Below, piece after piece: positions 48,637-61,481 of a DNA stretch of 64,000 bases. This stretch comes from Crotophaga sulcirostris (Eukaryota; Chordata; Aves; Cuculiformes; Crotophagidae): contig VYZB01000016.1 of NCBI GenBank assembly GCA_013397455.1, positions 913,069 through 977,068 on the forward strand, read 5' to 3'. The position numbers and the translations under genes were made by a program. The first letter of the stretch is position 1; every line of letters starts with the position of its first letter. The notes beneath the pieces were generated by a model. The model saw only the letters and a list, made by a program, of their open reading frames with translations, searched no databases and was not told the DNA's origin.

Positions 48637-50254
48637 AATTTGTGAGCTGCTCGAAAGATATGAGAATCAGGTTCCTTGTTCCAAATTCATAAAAGGATTT
48701 TGATATGGCCATAACTGCTCAGAACATGCAGCTAAACTGGTGCTGGATCCAGGCAATGGGAATTGCCCAAGAAATGGCCTGCATTTCAGCTTCTGGTAGA
48801 AGTTGTTTAATGTCTTTTCTTGCCAATCATTTAAGTTTAAAAAACTAAGCCACCCTAAGCAAGGGTCAAAGAAGGTATCGAAACCCTTTTGTCAGCTTCA
48901 GCTGAGCAGTCAGAGCACTTGCCAAGAGGCAGAGCTGTATTGCCATCCATTCCAAGCTTGAGTGCCACCTGCCTGGTCTGCTGACTTCTAAAGGAATCTC
49001 AGCCTCCCAGACTAGCCATGCCCACATTATTTTTGGAAAGAAAACATTTGGGAATAGCCATTATATCACTATGGAGCATACCATTTCACTCCTGTACTTG
49101 CAATTTGTGTATTCCTAACAGCTGTTTCAAAGCTACAAGCCTAATGAGGCTCAATCTCACAATATCCAGTCAAGCCAAATAGCTCCTGAGGTAGGATGCA
49201 CCAAATTGTGGGGTTTTGGCTACAATGGAGCTTCCCAGTATTCGCACCAGTACAAGTAGGAGCAAAGTTTGGTCCAGTATTTTCAATGCATGACACTGGA
49301 AGGATTCCTAAAATGTATATGTATTCTGAAGTTTGAAATTTAATGTATAAGAAACGCAAAAGTGACTTTGAATCAGTGTTTGTATGATTTATACATATGA
49401 AGCATTGCTTATAAATTCTTTGTACGTTACTTTTGGAAGAAGCTTTGCAAATTATTCCCAGAAATGCAATCAATTCCCAATATAAAGAAAGCCTGCCTTC
49501 ACCACCAGCTGAGCTAAAGCAATGTTCATTTCTTTGCATGCTCCTCTCTGAAGCTGTGACAAATCTTTTCGTAGTTCCCATTCCTGCAGGCAATTCCTCT
49601 CTCTCATGGTTAACTGCTTCACTGCTGGCCCAGCAGTTACATCTGCCCTGTGTTCCCATATCACATGGACACTCCCTTGAAGCCAGCGAAATGTCAGCAA
49701 GACATACCTGGTATCTATCACCAGCAGTCAAGCTATCAGATAACTCACTGGAGAAAAACCATTTAAAAGTAATTTTACAAAATTTTCTATGGTTTTCACA
49801 GATCAGAAGCACCCTGATAGTATTGCATTTTTTTCATTTGAATAAACTTCTATTTTATGTGGCAGTTAATACAGCAAATGTAGAAATATGTCAGCGTGGT
49901 TGTTTTTATAAGATTTTAACATATTATTTAACATTTTCTAGAAAGGATATTTTTTAGCAAATCTATGGTCTTCTAGCCATTTTACTTGTGATAATCATTA
50001 AAAGACAACTTCTTTTGCTTGAAGGTTTTTGCATTCCCCTCTACTTTCTCAAATATATTTAATTTGATTTCTGCTGGAAAGTTCCTATGAGAAAATCTCA
50101 GGCTGCATCATTATTTCATTGGAAATATTAATATTATTTTATTAATTACATTTTTCTTTTTTTTCCCCTTGTTTTCCTAAAATAACCAAATATCAAGGTC
50201 TATTTCCTAGATACAGTCTAAGATGTTCTGATACTTGAGCTTTTTTTAAAAAAA
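48637..50254. other. Non-coding DNA with a segment open on both strands
   Basis: A 223-codon frame (49141-49812, minus, GTG start) and a 174-codon frame (49433-49957, plus, TTG start) overlap in a slightly GC-richer region. Neither starts with ATG at its 5' end, neither shows a recognisable domain, and a CAG|GTATGT donor lies inside the minus frame. They are the longest frames in the window but are not supported as genes. Confidence 0.45.
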
Positions 50255-50335
50255 ATTCAAGTTAAGCTTAATTACAAGTTAATTTAAGTTAATTCAAGTT
50301 CATTTAAGTTAATTTCAAGCTTAAAATTTCAAGTT
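50255..50335. repeat. Minisatellite-like AT-rich tandem repeat
   Basis: About seven degenerate units of 10-11 bases around AAGTTAATTT or AAGTTAATTC occur in tandem, with two AAGCTTAA variants. Confidence 0.75.
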
Positions 50336-53300
50336 TCACATTTATATTCACATAATATATTTTTGTTTGAGGCTTTTTTTTTAACTGATGGCAAACGCCC
50401 ATCTCCATCCCTTCTTTTTACCCTATATTCCTATCAGCTGTATCTTTGCAGAGACATTATGTATATATTGCTCTATTCCTGTTTCACACCAGTCACTTAT
50501 TGTGGTTAATTTTATGCATATTAGTGGTCCCACCTAATTCAAGTACTTGTTTATGAGGGTGTTGCTAATGATACAGAAACATTAGTACAGGGACCGTGCA
50601 TGCTCCTTGGTACTTGCTGTCCAAAGTCAATCATAACCTGTTGAGTGACAGCCTTGCAACGTGAGTGAGCCTGGTGGCCTGATGGACCTGTGGGATCAAG
50701 ACATAAAATTCTGCACTCGTGATTGGAGGGGATGTGGCCTGCAGGGGAGGCATCCCTTAATTTCCCTTCTTTTTGTGATTTCCAGTACCACAGAGCAGAG
50801 GGAAGTGAAGGAGAGAGAGGTTCAGGAGGAAGAAGCATTGCTCAAAATTTCTTTGATCTACTCCAGGTGAAGCTTTTCTGACCCAGGGAGAGCAGATCAA
50901 AGAAAGAAGCCAGAATAGAGAGCACTTGAGTCTTTCATGACTGTAGAAAATACTGCCACAAAAGTGCCCCTTTTTTATTTTGAAAATGTGCTCACCTTAC
51001 ACATAACCTGTCATGGCATTTATTACTAAAACCAGATGATCACAAACTATTGATTATTTTACATATCTCTGTCATATATCGTGTCTCAGATAAAAAAACT
51101 GTGACTGGTATGCATAAAGCACAATAAAACCAGCAGAAACAAATGATAACAAATTGTGCATCTATTTTATTTCTAAAAATATCTTGGCTTAGACAGATTC
51201 TAATTTCAAATCTTCAGTAATTCAGTGAATAGCAGAAGACTTCCTTTGATCATTAGTAAATCCGAACTCTTTTAATAATTCAGAGACAGCAAACAAGTTG
51301 ATGTATTACCATCTCCTTCAATCTGAAGTACTGAGCAGTCTTTAAAGAGCAGAGCAGTATAACTGAGTAAGGCCTAAATAAGGCCTAAATCCTAGTTGCA
51401 GCACATATGCTATACTAAGCTAAATGCTGCGTGCTTTATAGCCGTAATTAGATAACTTTCTGCCCCAAAGGGGCCTCCAGCAAGGGCTTATCCTTGTGAT
51501 TACCTTCCTGCACTGTGAGCAATCCCACTGATCTCCTTTGACTCTTTGTGGGCCTCGTTGGGATTTAACACAGTGCTTGCACATCGCAGGTGGGACATGC
51601 TTTCTGCGCCAGCCACAGGAACAACCTCTTTGCTGAAAAGCCACAGCAGCCTTGCCTGTGTGGTTTGCCCGTTATTTTTTCATGCCTGGAGCTACTGGGT
51701 AACGCCAGCAGCAGGACTGAGTGCTGATTCCCCTCTGAGTCAGAGAAGGGTGCCATCTACTGAGGCACTCGCATCCCATCCTGCAACACACAGGCTTTTC
51801 TCAAAATCCTCTCAGCTATGTGCCAAGCTGGAAAGCTTGGAAAAGCAAAATAAATCCAAGAATTTGGTGAAACTCATTAAGAGGAGCATTTCAGGTAGAG
51901 CTGCATTTTTTCACATTGCTATGTTACTCCATTTGCTATATGCTAAGTAAGAGTGAGCAGCTTTAGGCTGAACTGGGATCTGATGCAAAAGATCATTTTG
52001 ACATTTATGAAATAAATAACAAAATTCATTATGAAAACCTGCCATTTACATTGTGATAGGATGAGATGAATTAGATAATTAACATTTAGACATTTCGGTT
52101 TTTAACACTCAATTTACTATTTGTTTTTTAATGGAAGCTGGAGTTCCTATTAAGCCTCTGTTAAAATCCACTTCATGCTGATGGTTATACAGTGAATTAT
52201 CATTTTATGCCATGCATGAAATCTCAGACCCATTATCCTGAAAACAAATTACAGAAATATTTCTGCTAATACTTTTATTTTATAGTAGAAATTCTTCACT
52301 GTGACATTCTGTATAATGAGGGTCACAAATAAAAAACATATTTTCCTCTTGCAAGAACATTTTTGAAAGTTGTCTTGGAGTACTTTGGTCAGTATTTTTG
52401 TTTCAAAAGCCAGATCTGCAGTTTGCAGAACAGACTTGTTTCATTATCTGTTGATATCTGTCTTCTTTAATGAGGAAAGGGCACTAAGGACACTGGAGAG
52501 ACAGAGCAAATACCTTTATATGTGACTGTGAGTAAATCACAGGCTGTGTGTAAGCCCAACACATGCTTTCTGTTCATAATCCACAGGGGAGTGTACTAAT
52601 CATGTGTTATTACTGCAGCTCAATGTATCCAAACATTTGACCAGGTAAAATTATTGGAGATGTCAGGGAAAAAGATATATTTGCTGTTCTTACTTTCACC
52701 TCATCTTAGAACATAAAACCCTGTAAATAAAAGCTAATCTTGGCAAATCATGCAGAAAAAGTCAAAATCAAGTTGTCAAAGTAATAAACAATGCAATACA
52801 GATGACAGGTTTTTTGTTACAAAATAATATACAAGTCAGCTGTAAAAAGATAGACTGAGACCTAAATGTACTGGTTTTGAAACAACAAGTATGAAAAGTT
52901 CTTGTTCTCAGGATCCTATACAACAGAGCTCTGATAAAGTTCAAAAGGATTTTTTGATGTTTTTTTTTCCTAAGCATTTTTCATCAGCCTACTCTGATCT
53001 AAAAATTTATTGCAGTCTGATAGATAGCAAAAACAGAGGGGAGCATTGGCCAACAGCTGTACTGGCTTTTGGGACTTGTTTTTCTTTTATCAGTGACTGA
53101 AAATTGTGATTGGAAATGGGTCACGCTCATGCTGTTTGTGTCTTTGTCATTCTCACAACCAAATTATGAAACAAATCGATATTTCCAAACACACATGTAA
53201 ATGCTTTGACTCTGTTTGGTATCAAGAAGTATTTGTGGCAGATCAAATTTTTCTCTGATATTTTTGGACAGATTGTACAATCAACAGCTTAAGTTAACAG

Positions 53301-54189
53301 GAGTTGTGAATTATATCTGAATGCTATTTGTAAACAAGAGTCAAATTTATGCATGCAGGAGTATATTGAGAAGTCTGAATAACACTGTCAACACGTGTAC
53401 GCTTTTCCTCCTCTGCCTCACTACTACTGGTGGGATTCTTTTTTTGAGTCATCTAAGCCTCTAACCAGGTATGTCTGGATTGATTTAAGCTTCCAGATAA
53501 AACAGAGTGCTACAGTTATTCCAGAGGTTACCTGCTAGTAAAAGTAACTTTTTTCCTGACCTTCCTAGTGTATTGTCATTCTTTTAATGCAGCTAAAGAG
53601 TGTTCAAAATACTTCAAGCGAAGTTCATGCTTCTGAATAAGTACCTGGAGAATACTGATTTAATTTAGAAGCAATATGACTTAACTATTTCTTGGTATTT
53701 GATATCATTACCTATGATTTTGCAACAGGTGATTGAATATTCTTGTCTGAAAGAGCATAGAAGAAATGAGAATTGAGCATATCTGTTAAAAACTGTAAGT
53801 GGATTCTTTTTCTTTTCCATGCTTATTTTTATATTATTGTAGTGTGCAGTACTTATGAGCTCCCTGAGACCCTGTTGTGACAGTCACTGAATAGAATGCA
53901 ACAAAAGGCAGTACCTATTCAATGCACCTTGTAATGATTTGTTGGTTGTTTTTTTTTAATGCCACCTGTACCAAAATTGTGAAGAGTCATCACATATTTC
54001 ATTCAGTCTGTCTGGACTGCCTCTAGAGAAAGATGTCAAGATGCCATAGTGTGGCCATTACCAAACTATATTTTTAATAGATTTCTTTAAAGTTGTTGAT
54101 AAGTAGAAAATAAGAAAATATTGTCCTCACATTTCCTAGTTAAATATGAACAAAATACGTGTGTAAGCTTTGTTGCCTATTACATGCAT
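50336..54189. other. Non-coding AT-rich DNA
   Basis: Contains the weak exon candidate at 50786-50866, a short direct repeat of AAGGCCTAAAT at 51370-51391 and a GC-richer patch at about 51460-51780 with a CTCF-like motif at 51750-51765 (minus strand, CTCAGTAGATGGCAC). No gene is supported. Confidence 0.5.
50786..50866 (+). other. Weak candidate 81-bp exon
   Basis: An acceptor after the tract TTCTTTTTGTGATTTCCAG and the donor CCAG|GTGAAG bound a segment of exactly 27 codons that is open in phase 0 (including RSIAQNFFDLLQ). Another frame gives a Glu/Lys-rich peptide and is also open. The purine-rich composition lowers the chance of stop codons, so openness means little. Not recognised. Confidence 0.17.
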
Positions 54190-54202
54190 GGGGGGGGGGG
54201 GG
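54190..54202 (+). repeat. Poly-G run
   Basis: Thirteen consecutive G residues, unusual in this AT-rich sequence. The exact length is prone to sequencing error. Confidence 0.9.
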
Positions 54203-56244
54203 CTATGAATCATGAACTCCAGAATTTTAACTACAGCTTTTATATGTGGTTGTTTTTGGCTTTGGGCATAGAACTGAGGCACTCCATACTTTACTTTTTA
54301 TATATTTAAGAAAAGGGAGAGATGGCAACAGCGTACTTGCCTGCCTCTCCTTTTAAGGGATAACCAGTTAATGCTGCTGCAACACTTTGAAGATAGACTT
54401 TCCAGAACTTAAATATGATTGGGCATTTATACAGATAATAAAACATCCATACTTACCTAGGATAAGATACGAGGGATTTAAAATATTCAAGCTTCCTGCT
54501 ATAACTAACTGCTTGAGATTAGGTGGGAAATCTTTCCTACAGGCAGGTTATTACTCAGGGTATTACTTTTGGTGGTTATGGTGTAGATTACATGTCTCTT
54601 TGAAGCAACACGCACTCTTGGTTGGAGCAGGACACTAGGTTAAACAAACCTCTCTCACAATAAGAATAGCAGTTCTGTGTTTCTAGACCCTCCCTGGCTG
54701 GTGCAGACAAAGCCTTACATGTCTCAGTAAGATGTACAACTTACCTGGCTATGGCTACACCATATGGCTAAGATGTGTCTCACCTTGCCAAGCCCTTAGG
54801 TTTCTCAGTTTTCCACATTTGTTAAATAAAATCTTAAAACTTATGGTTCTAATTTGGTAGACATAATTCAGTTAAGAAAAGCCTTACTAATTGAAAACTT
54901 GTAAAGGAACCTAGGCCCCTTTCACTCAACTAGAGAGTAATTAAATGAGCAATTGTGGTGACAGAGTTGGGGTTTGATCATCTCCACTGACAGAACCAGA
55001 ATAGCACACCTGAGTATCCCCCACTGGTATACCCTGCCTCTCCTCTAGCCCATCCACTTCTAGGGGTGCATAAAACCCCAGCAGGTTGACAGAGAAGACC
55101 TTAGGCCACCTTATGTCACTTACTGCAATGCCTGTGAGCTGATCACTTGCCATTGTAGAGCTGGAGCAGCCAAAGCACAGTGTTTGAAATTGGTTTGCTA
55201 AAATGTACTGAAATAGTAAAATTGCTGCCAGAATTATGTCCTTTGTTGGATTGTTTTGAGCAAAAGCAAAAATAAAGCAATAGATATGGGCTTACTACTA
55301 ACAAATAAGAACATTACTCCTTCAGAAAATGCTATTAGCAGCTTCGTCCTTGTATTTATAAGTATATACAACTGCATGCAGAGCGCATGGTATGCATGTG
55401 TGCGTTTGTATAATAACTAGCTTAAAATCAGGCCTAATTCTTTTTTTAAACTTACTTATCATACAGCATGTCTCATTTAATTTTCATTCAGTCCACAGTT
55501 TCTGTTTTACTGCCTTATTATATTCTTCAAGGTCACTGGATATTTTTCTCTGCACCCTTTTTTCCCATTTTGTTACATACTTTTTATATTTAAATATACA
55601 TATGCACAGAGAGAGAGAGCGCAAAATAATCACTTATAAGAAATCTTGAAACTGTTTTCCTTCCTTAAACAGCAACAAGAGGTTTACATTTATAAATAGG
55701 GAGCCAGGGGTGGCGACAGCAGGTGAAGTTATGCAGATAAATTTTTCAGTTCTTTTATCTAGTAAACATCCTAATGATCAACATCAAAGGCTGAAGAAAG
55801 AAACCGTTCTTCTCTTTTGTGCCAGATTGAGAAAGAGTGGGCTCTTTTACATCTCATATGGGAAATATGAGGAGCCTTTGAATGGATCATTGCTTTTTAT
55901 GAGTAGTAATGAGGTGAGAAGTATTCTAGTGTGTGGCACAGGCCTTCACTAAAAGCGTGAAACAGAATGGCTTATGGTTAAAAGGAGTAATTTGTTCTAA
56001 CATACTTGCTAAATTGTGCTGTAACCATGCCAGGTCACTGGACTACATTTTCCATAGGATTCCTGAATGCATTTGTGTGTAATTATTCTGCCTATGTGGA
56101 GTTCAGGGATTTTTCCTATGGCTCGTGCTAACTAGTTGACAACACTCATTCGTTTACTGGAAACTTCTCTAAGCTTTGTATTTTAAGAGGTGTGGAAGAG
56201 CCCAGATTCTGTTGCTCAAGCCTATATTTCCTCAAAAGAATAAG
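54203..56244. other. Non-coding DNA with a GC-richer patch
   Basis: The stretch 54900-55170 is GC-richer and holds a 70-codon ATG frame on the minus strand (54941-55153), discussed in the findings. A short GA repeat lies at about 55608-55620. No gene is supported. Confidence 0.5.
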
Positions 56245-56340
56245 AATCAGCGAAACATAAAATAAGCGCGAGCTGAAGGTTTTACTAACGAGTTGAAAAA
56301 GCAACAAAACCGTCCCAACCGTCTCTGTCCTCAGTCTGCC
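56245..56340. other. CpG-retaining block, possible conserved non-coding element
   Basis: Six CpGs occur within about 80 bases (CAGCGAAA, AAGCGCGAG, AACGAG and two ACCGTC), while the flanking kilobases are CpG-poor. ACCGTCCCA and ACCGTCTCT form a small direct repeat. No coding frame is supported. Constraint is inferred from CpG retention only. Confidence 0.22.
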
Positions 56341-59300
56341 AGGATTTTTTCAGAGATGTCCATGCAAACAAAAAGCAACTTAGCTGCTATATATTGCTAG
56401 TTTTTTCCAGTAACATGTTTGAGCAACCTGATTTCCTAAAGCACTGCTCAGCTACTCCTCGCACCACAGCCCATGGCAAGCAACAATGGTTGTCACTCTG
56501 GAAAACCAGCCACTTACATCCTGGTGCTGCTGAGAAACATAATAATTTTGCAGCAGCACAGATAACACAATCCACAAATGCATTTCTGAGTTCTCATTCC
56601 TGTCATGCTTGATGAGAGGAAACTCAAACTATATGTGCAATACAACATTTTTTCAGAGGACAGAAAGAGGTCTGGTTCCTGGGAATGACATTCGTGAACT
56701 GTGAAGGACTGAAATAAATCACACTGGCAAAGGAATAGTTTTTTCAACACAGGTTATACGCACAACAGGAGTCCCTTTCTCAGCAAAACACTCAGAGTAT
56801 CCAGATCTGACCTCTAGGCATTAAAACCACGCAATCTGCTGAGGATTATGCATCCATTCGGCAGCAAAATAAGGAAAAGAATGCAGACTACAGCCTTCCC
56901 CCCTGCTCCAGTCACTGCACCACACTGCTACTCTGCTCTCTAAACATCTATCTGTTCCCAGTACTGACAGAAAAACTGCCTTCAGTCCTTGACATGAAAA
57001 AAAAAATTGCAGTTCTGAGTTTTATCTCGAACCAGCATAGGAGTAACAACTGATCAGTAGATTTTCCACAAAGCTCCTTTAAAAAGAAGTGCTCATTAAT
57101 CTAAATAAATAAACAGAAATTATCAGCTTCAAATGATGTCTTTTAAAACAGAAAAAAAAAGTGAGGGAAAATCAAAATAGACAATATGAATATTTAAATT
57201 ATTATTATCTGTCCTCATTTTAGGACAAATAGCAACAACTGAAAAGAATAAAAATCTCACTAAAATATTTTAATTATCTCAAGTCAAGCTTTTGTTTGGA
57301 ATGAACATTGATAAAAATGTATGAGATCTCGACTTCTTGTCCTGAGTCAGAGCAGGAAAATGTTTGAAATCTCAAAACCATCTCATTCATAGCTTTGAAC
57401 TAAGGGAAGAGACTCCGTGTTTGTGTGCATGTGAGTGTGTGTTGGTCGGCAATTAAAATATGAGTTGTGCTTAGAGCCATATGCTTCCTCAGAAGCTGAT
57501 AAAACTTGCCTATGTATAACTGATAAAGAATTTGTCCCATAATGTTAAGACAGTTAAGTATGGTTGTGTCTTTAAATTAGATTACTGTTTCTTTCTGTAC
57601 AAATCAGGACAAGTTAGTCTACTTCAACCTATTTGAATGTTGAAAAAATAGAAAGATGATTTTGTGAAGAACACATGAAATCCAGTCTTATTACCGTGTG
57701 TCTTTTGAGTACCAGTCACTTAGAAACCTGAGAAACAGATGGATTAATTTCTCCACATATTTTCCAGCCATATCATGCAATATAGAGGACTTCAGAGTTA
57801 TATGTTCACTAGTAAGTGCTAGATTCATTCCTCATAATAGTATTCACAAAGTTTTGTTTTTAAATGTTAGTGACAATGATCTAAATTGCTTATTTCAATA
57901 ATGTGAAAAAAAAATAGATTGTTTTTCCTAGTTTTTCAGGCAGAGGCTCTAAGTGACAGGACAAAGATTGTGTAGAAGGTATATAGACATCTGGATATTG
58001 TAAGAGTCTAACCAGTGACTATATTTTCTCCATGAATACCAGTGAGGAAATTCACCCAGGTTCTTACAAGAATTGGGTGACCTCAGGTTGTTGTGAAGGT
58101 TGCAAAAGATACCTCTGACAAATGTTGGCTTCTTGCTTATTGTGAAGATCCGAATGTCCTGGCACTGAAAGATCTTCATGGAATAAATAACAAGGTAAGT
58201 ATACCGTCAAGCCAGATTTATCACAATGCTTGTATCCATACACTCTAAAGTTATGGTATTAATACAAATTTTCAGTTTTCATGCATTATGAATCACGATT
58301 TTTAACATATGTTTCAGCACTCATGCCTCCTCTATGGTTTAAATAGTGTTTGAAATGAGATCTCTGTTTTTATTGATGTCTTGGAAATTAGATTTGCAAA
58401 GCCAGGTTTGGCCACCTTGCAAACACTGTAAAATTTGTGCTGCAATTACAATTGAAACCCATCTTAAGCCCAAACTGACTAGAATATATTGCTACTAGAC
58501 TGCCCGTGTAGTCTGACCTTCCCCTTTCTCCCACTTCAGCTGCAGACTGACTTTGGAACCATTTGTTTGAAATAGTTTATTCTATCAATAATTGCTTAAT
58601 AAATTGCAAATTGCTTAAAAGGGGGAGAAAATGAAGACGAGCAAACTGAAATAACAGGAGGTTATTTGGGAAACAAGAACTCTATAGAGTTGCAGCTCTG
58701 GAGCCAAGTTTACTCATGGAAGAGATGAAGATATAAAAAATGTCGGTCCCAATACTGCCCTGATCTTCCACACAGTATTCCAATATATTTTAGTTGCACA
58801 GAAACAAAGGTTTTAATTTTCCAAAGGAGTCTCAGATTCTGATAAAGGGACTGTAAATGCTGCTATTTATGTCTTCTCTATTAGCAATTATTAGAAAAGC
58901 AGGAATACAAGCATGGTAAAGAGAGCAAGTTTGCAGCAGATTTCTGTATCTGAGTTTCAGAGAGCTGAAATGACTTAATTGTATTCAGACCCCTTATTAA
59001 CAGACAGACTCTGAAAGGTATATGGTTGTGTATATATAGTTGCTTTGTTCAATAGGGTCATAATATCCTCCAAACATTTCTTGGTTAATCCTGGAGCAAA
59101 CTATCTTCAATCATTTTTCCACATTTCCTGCTTTGTGGGGCCTAGCAGTGATGATAAAAAAGCAGTATCAGAAGGGAAAAGAATTTGCAGTCAGTCTAGT
59201 TTCCACGTTGCTTTTAGGAATCTGAGTCAAGGTCCCAATATCCCTAATCTGCTTATAAAACATCACACAGAAGAGGAGCATATATGTCCATTATGTTTTT

Positions 59301-61254
59301 CTCAGACAGCTGCATTACAACCAAAATCCTGCTGCTTTCTTTGTGTTACATGAGTCTTATGCATGACCCAGAATCAACCTAGCATTCAGGAAGGAATTAT
59401 AGCAGGCACAGATACTTCCCCTTCATTCCTCTAATTTTATACAGGACTGGATTTCTTCTTTATGTTGGGTTTTGCCCAGTACCAGTTTCTCAGGAAGACA
59501 ATTGAATTCTTTAAGGTGACTAATCACATCATATTTCTGCTGAAAGCTTTATTTATTTGCCTTCTTCCCATGTCTCTCACTTTCAGACAGGGCAAATCTT
59601 CAGCTGGCAGGCCAGGCTCTATTCAGGCTTTCCAGGGCTGCTTTTCAGGCTTTGGACCACTATGCTGTGCCATGAGTCCAGAAGGGAGCTGCAATATTGC
59701 TTTGCATTAACGTCTAAGCACTGCCAGAATCTTTGATTTATTTACCCAAAATATCCTTGCCCTCTGAAAAGCTTGAGTATGTGCTGAAAAGTCTGGTTTA
59801 AAGATATAATCGATTTAATAGATTTCGGATGAGAAGTTTCATTTCTTGCCCATGTCCCCTATGCAAGCATACGGGGCAGATCCCATCCAAGTTAAGAGCT
59901 GTGCAGGTCTGGAGCTGTATGCACTCCAGTGATCCCGTTATTAGATGTTGCACATTTATGAACTTTAAAGACCTGCTGAGACAGTAGGAGGAAAGGATAA
60001 GGGGACCAGAGTAAGAGTTAGCACATTAGTGGTTTCAACCACTCTATCCTGGCACTAAACTTTTTATTTTGGGAACCTATAAAAAATTTCTTGGCATAAA
60101 GAAATTCCTTTTGTCACTTCTGGAAAAGCTGAAAGTCTGTCCTGTGGAATAAGATGCTTCTTTATTAAATTTAGGATTAAACCTAAGCCTGTTGCTGAAC
60201 ATTCAGAGGTGCCAGAGCCTGGAGCTGGGCGGGCAACCAGCAATCTCCTCTAACCTGCCGGGGGCAAGAAACCTCAGCTGTCTGAATGGAAGCTGCAGGT
60301 CAGGACATCTCCATCAGTTTTCTGTGCTTAAAGAGACATGTAAAGCAAATACACCTTTGACTTTGCATGTTGATAGTGCTGAAATTTCACCATTGTGGTA
60401 CTCCTCTAATTAGAATCCCCAAAGTGAAGTGCATGAGAAAAATGAGTCATGGAGCTAATTAAAAGTGTGAAATGAAAATGTAGCTACAAGAAATAGAAAT
60501 TATTCCAAAAATAATAACTTTCCAAAACTGTTGTTTACAAGAAAAATGTGACAGTCAGTGAAAGGGAAAATTACTAATGGGTTTGGGTTTGGTTTTTTTT
60601 AGCTTTTTTGGTAACATTTTATACCACTGTAGTAATCTGACATAGAGCATAGCCATATAAACAGTTGCACTGACACAGCTGAGCAGGCAATAACTTGGAG
60701 ATGGGGTTGAGAGAGTAGGTAGATGAAACCAGGAAAAAACAGGAATGTCTTTTTCTCATTTTGCTGTCAAATTAATCATGATTTGAAACCATGGAGATTT
60801 CACTTTCTGTCCTAAGTTTATGCACATCTCAAAACATCAAAGCAAAGGAAGATTTCCTGGTAGGGATGGTTGGACTGACTGTGCCCTATAGCAGCAGGTA
60901 ACAGTGGTGATACAGAGCACAATACTCAAATGCATGAAGTACTATATAATTTTCTTAGCTTCTGAAAGTGAAATTCATGGGCCACTGCTAAAATTACCAT
61001 TTCCCATAAAGGCTCTGCTGTTCTAATGTGTTTGCTGCCATTTTTCTCTCAAAATACCTTGAGGAAATTAATTTTTATAGAAATGACAGTTAAGCCTGAC
61101 CCTCCTTCTTTAAGCTTCTACTTATGCCTTAGAGATCCAGCATATATGGTACAGTATGTTACAACCAGCTGCTAATTGGGCTCCCTGCAGCCATGGCTAT
61201 TTAAGGTCAACTGAATCAAATGAGGACAGCCCAAGCTTTATATCCAAGGGATAT

Positions 61255-61269
61255 GTGCCCTCTGCTGAC
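61255..61269 (-). promoter_or_regulatory. CTCF-like motif
   Basis: On the minus strand the site reads GTCAGCAGAGGGCAC, matching the CTCF core except for T in place of the first C. It is among the better CTCF-like matches in the window. Prediction from motif only. Confidence 0.33.
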
Positions 61270-61443
61270 TGCACACAGCTCCCTATGCTACTGGTGAGAG
61301 TAAAATGGAATTAGCCAGAAAGAATAGGCTCCTAGCCAGTTTTGCTATTATTTATAACATTTCCAATATCATTATCCAGTTAAAAGTGTATTTAGATCTT
61401 TACATCAGAAAATACAAGGCCCATTCCTTGGATACTTTGAAAC

Positions 61444-61481
61444 AAAAGTATATATACTTTTATATGTATATATATATATAA
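61444..61481. repeat. Perfect palindrome followed by a (TA)n microsatellite
   Basis: AAAAGTATATATACTTTT (61444-61461) is an exact 18-bp palindrome. A TA-repeat tract with one G follows to about 61481. Probably a product of AT microsatellite slippage. Confidence 0.8.

Noticed and set aside
51546..51950. 134-codon frame on the plus strand in a GC-richer patch
   Set aside because: It starts at GTG, has no recognisable domain or start context, and a 63-codon frame overlaps it on the opposite strand.
57941..58194. 254-base segment between an acceptor-like tract and a strong CAAG|GTAAGT donor
   Set aside because: All three plus-strand frames have early stops, so it is not a coding exon. A non-coding exon is possible but unsupported.
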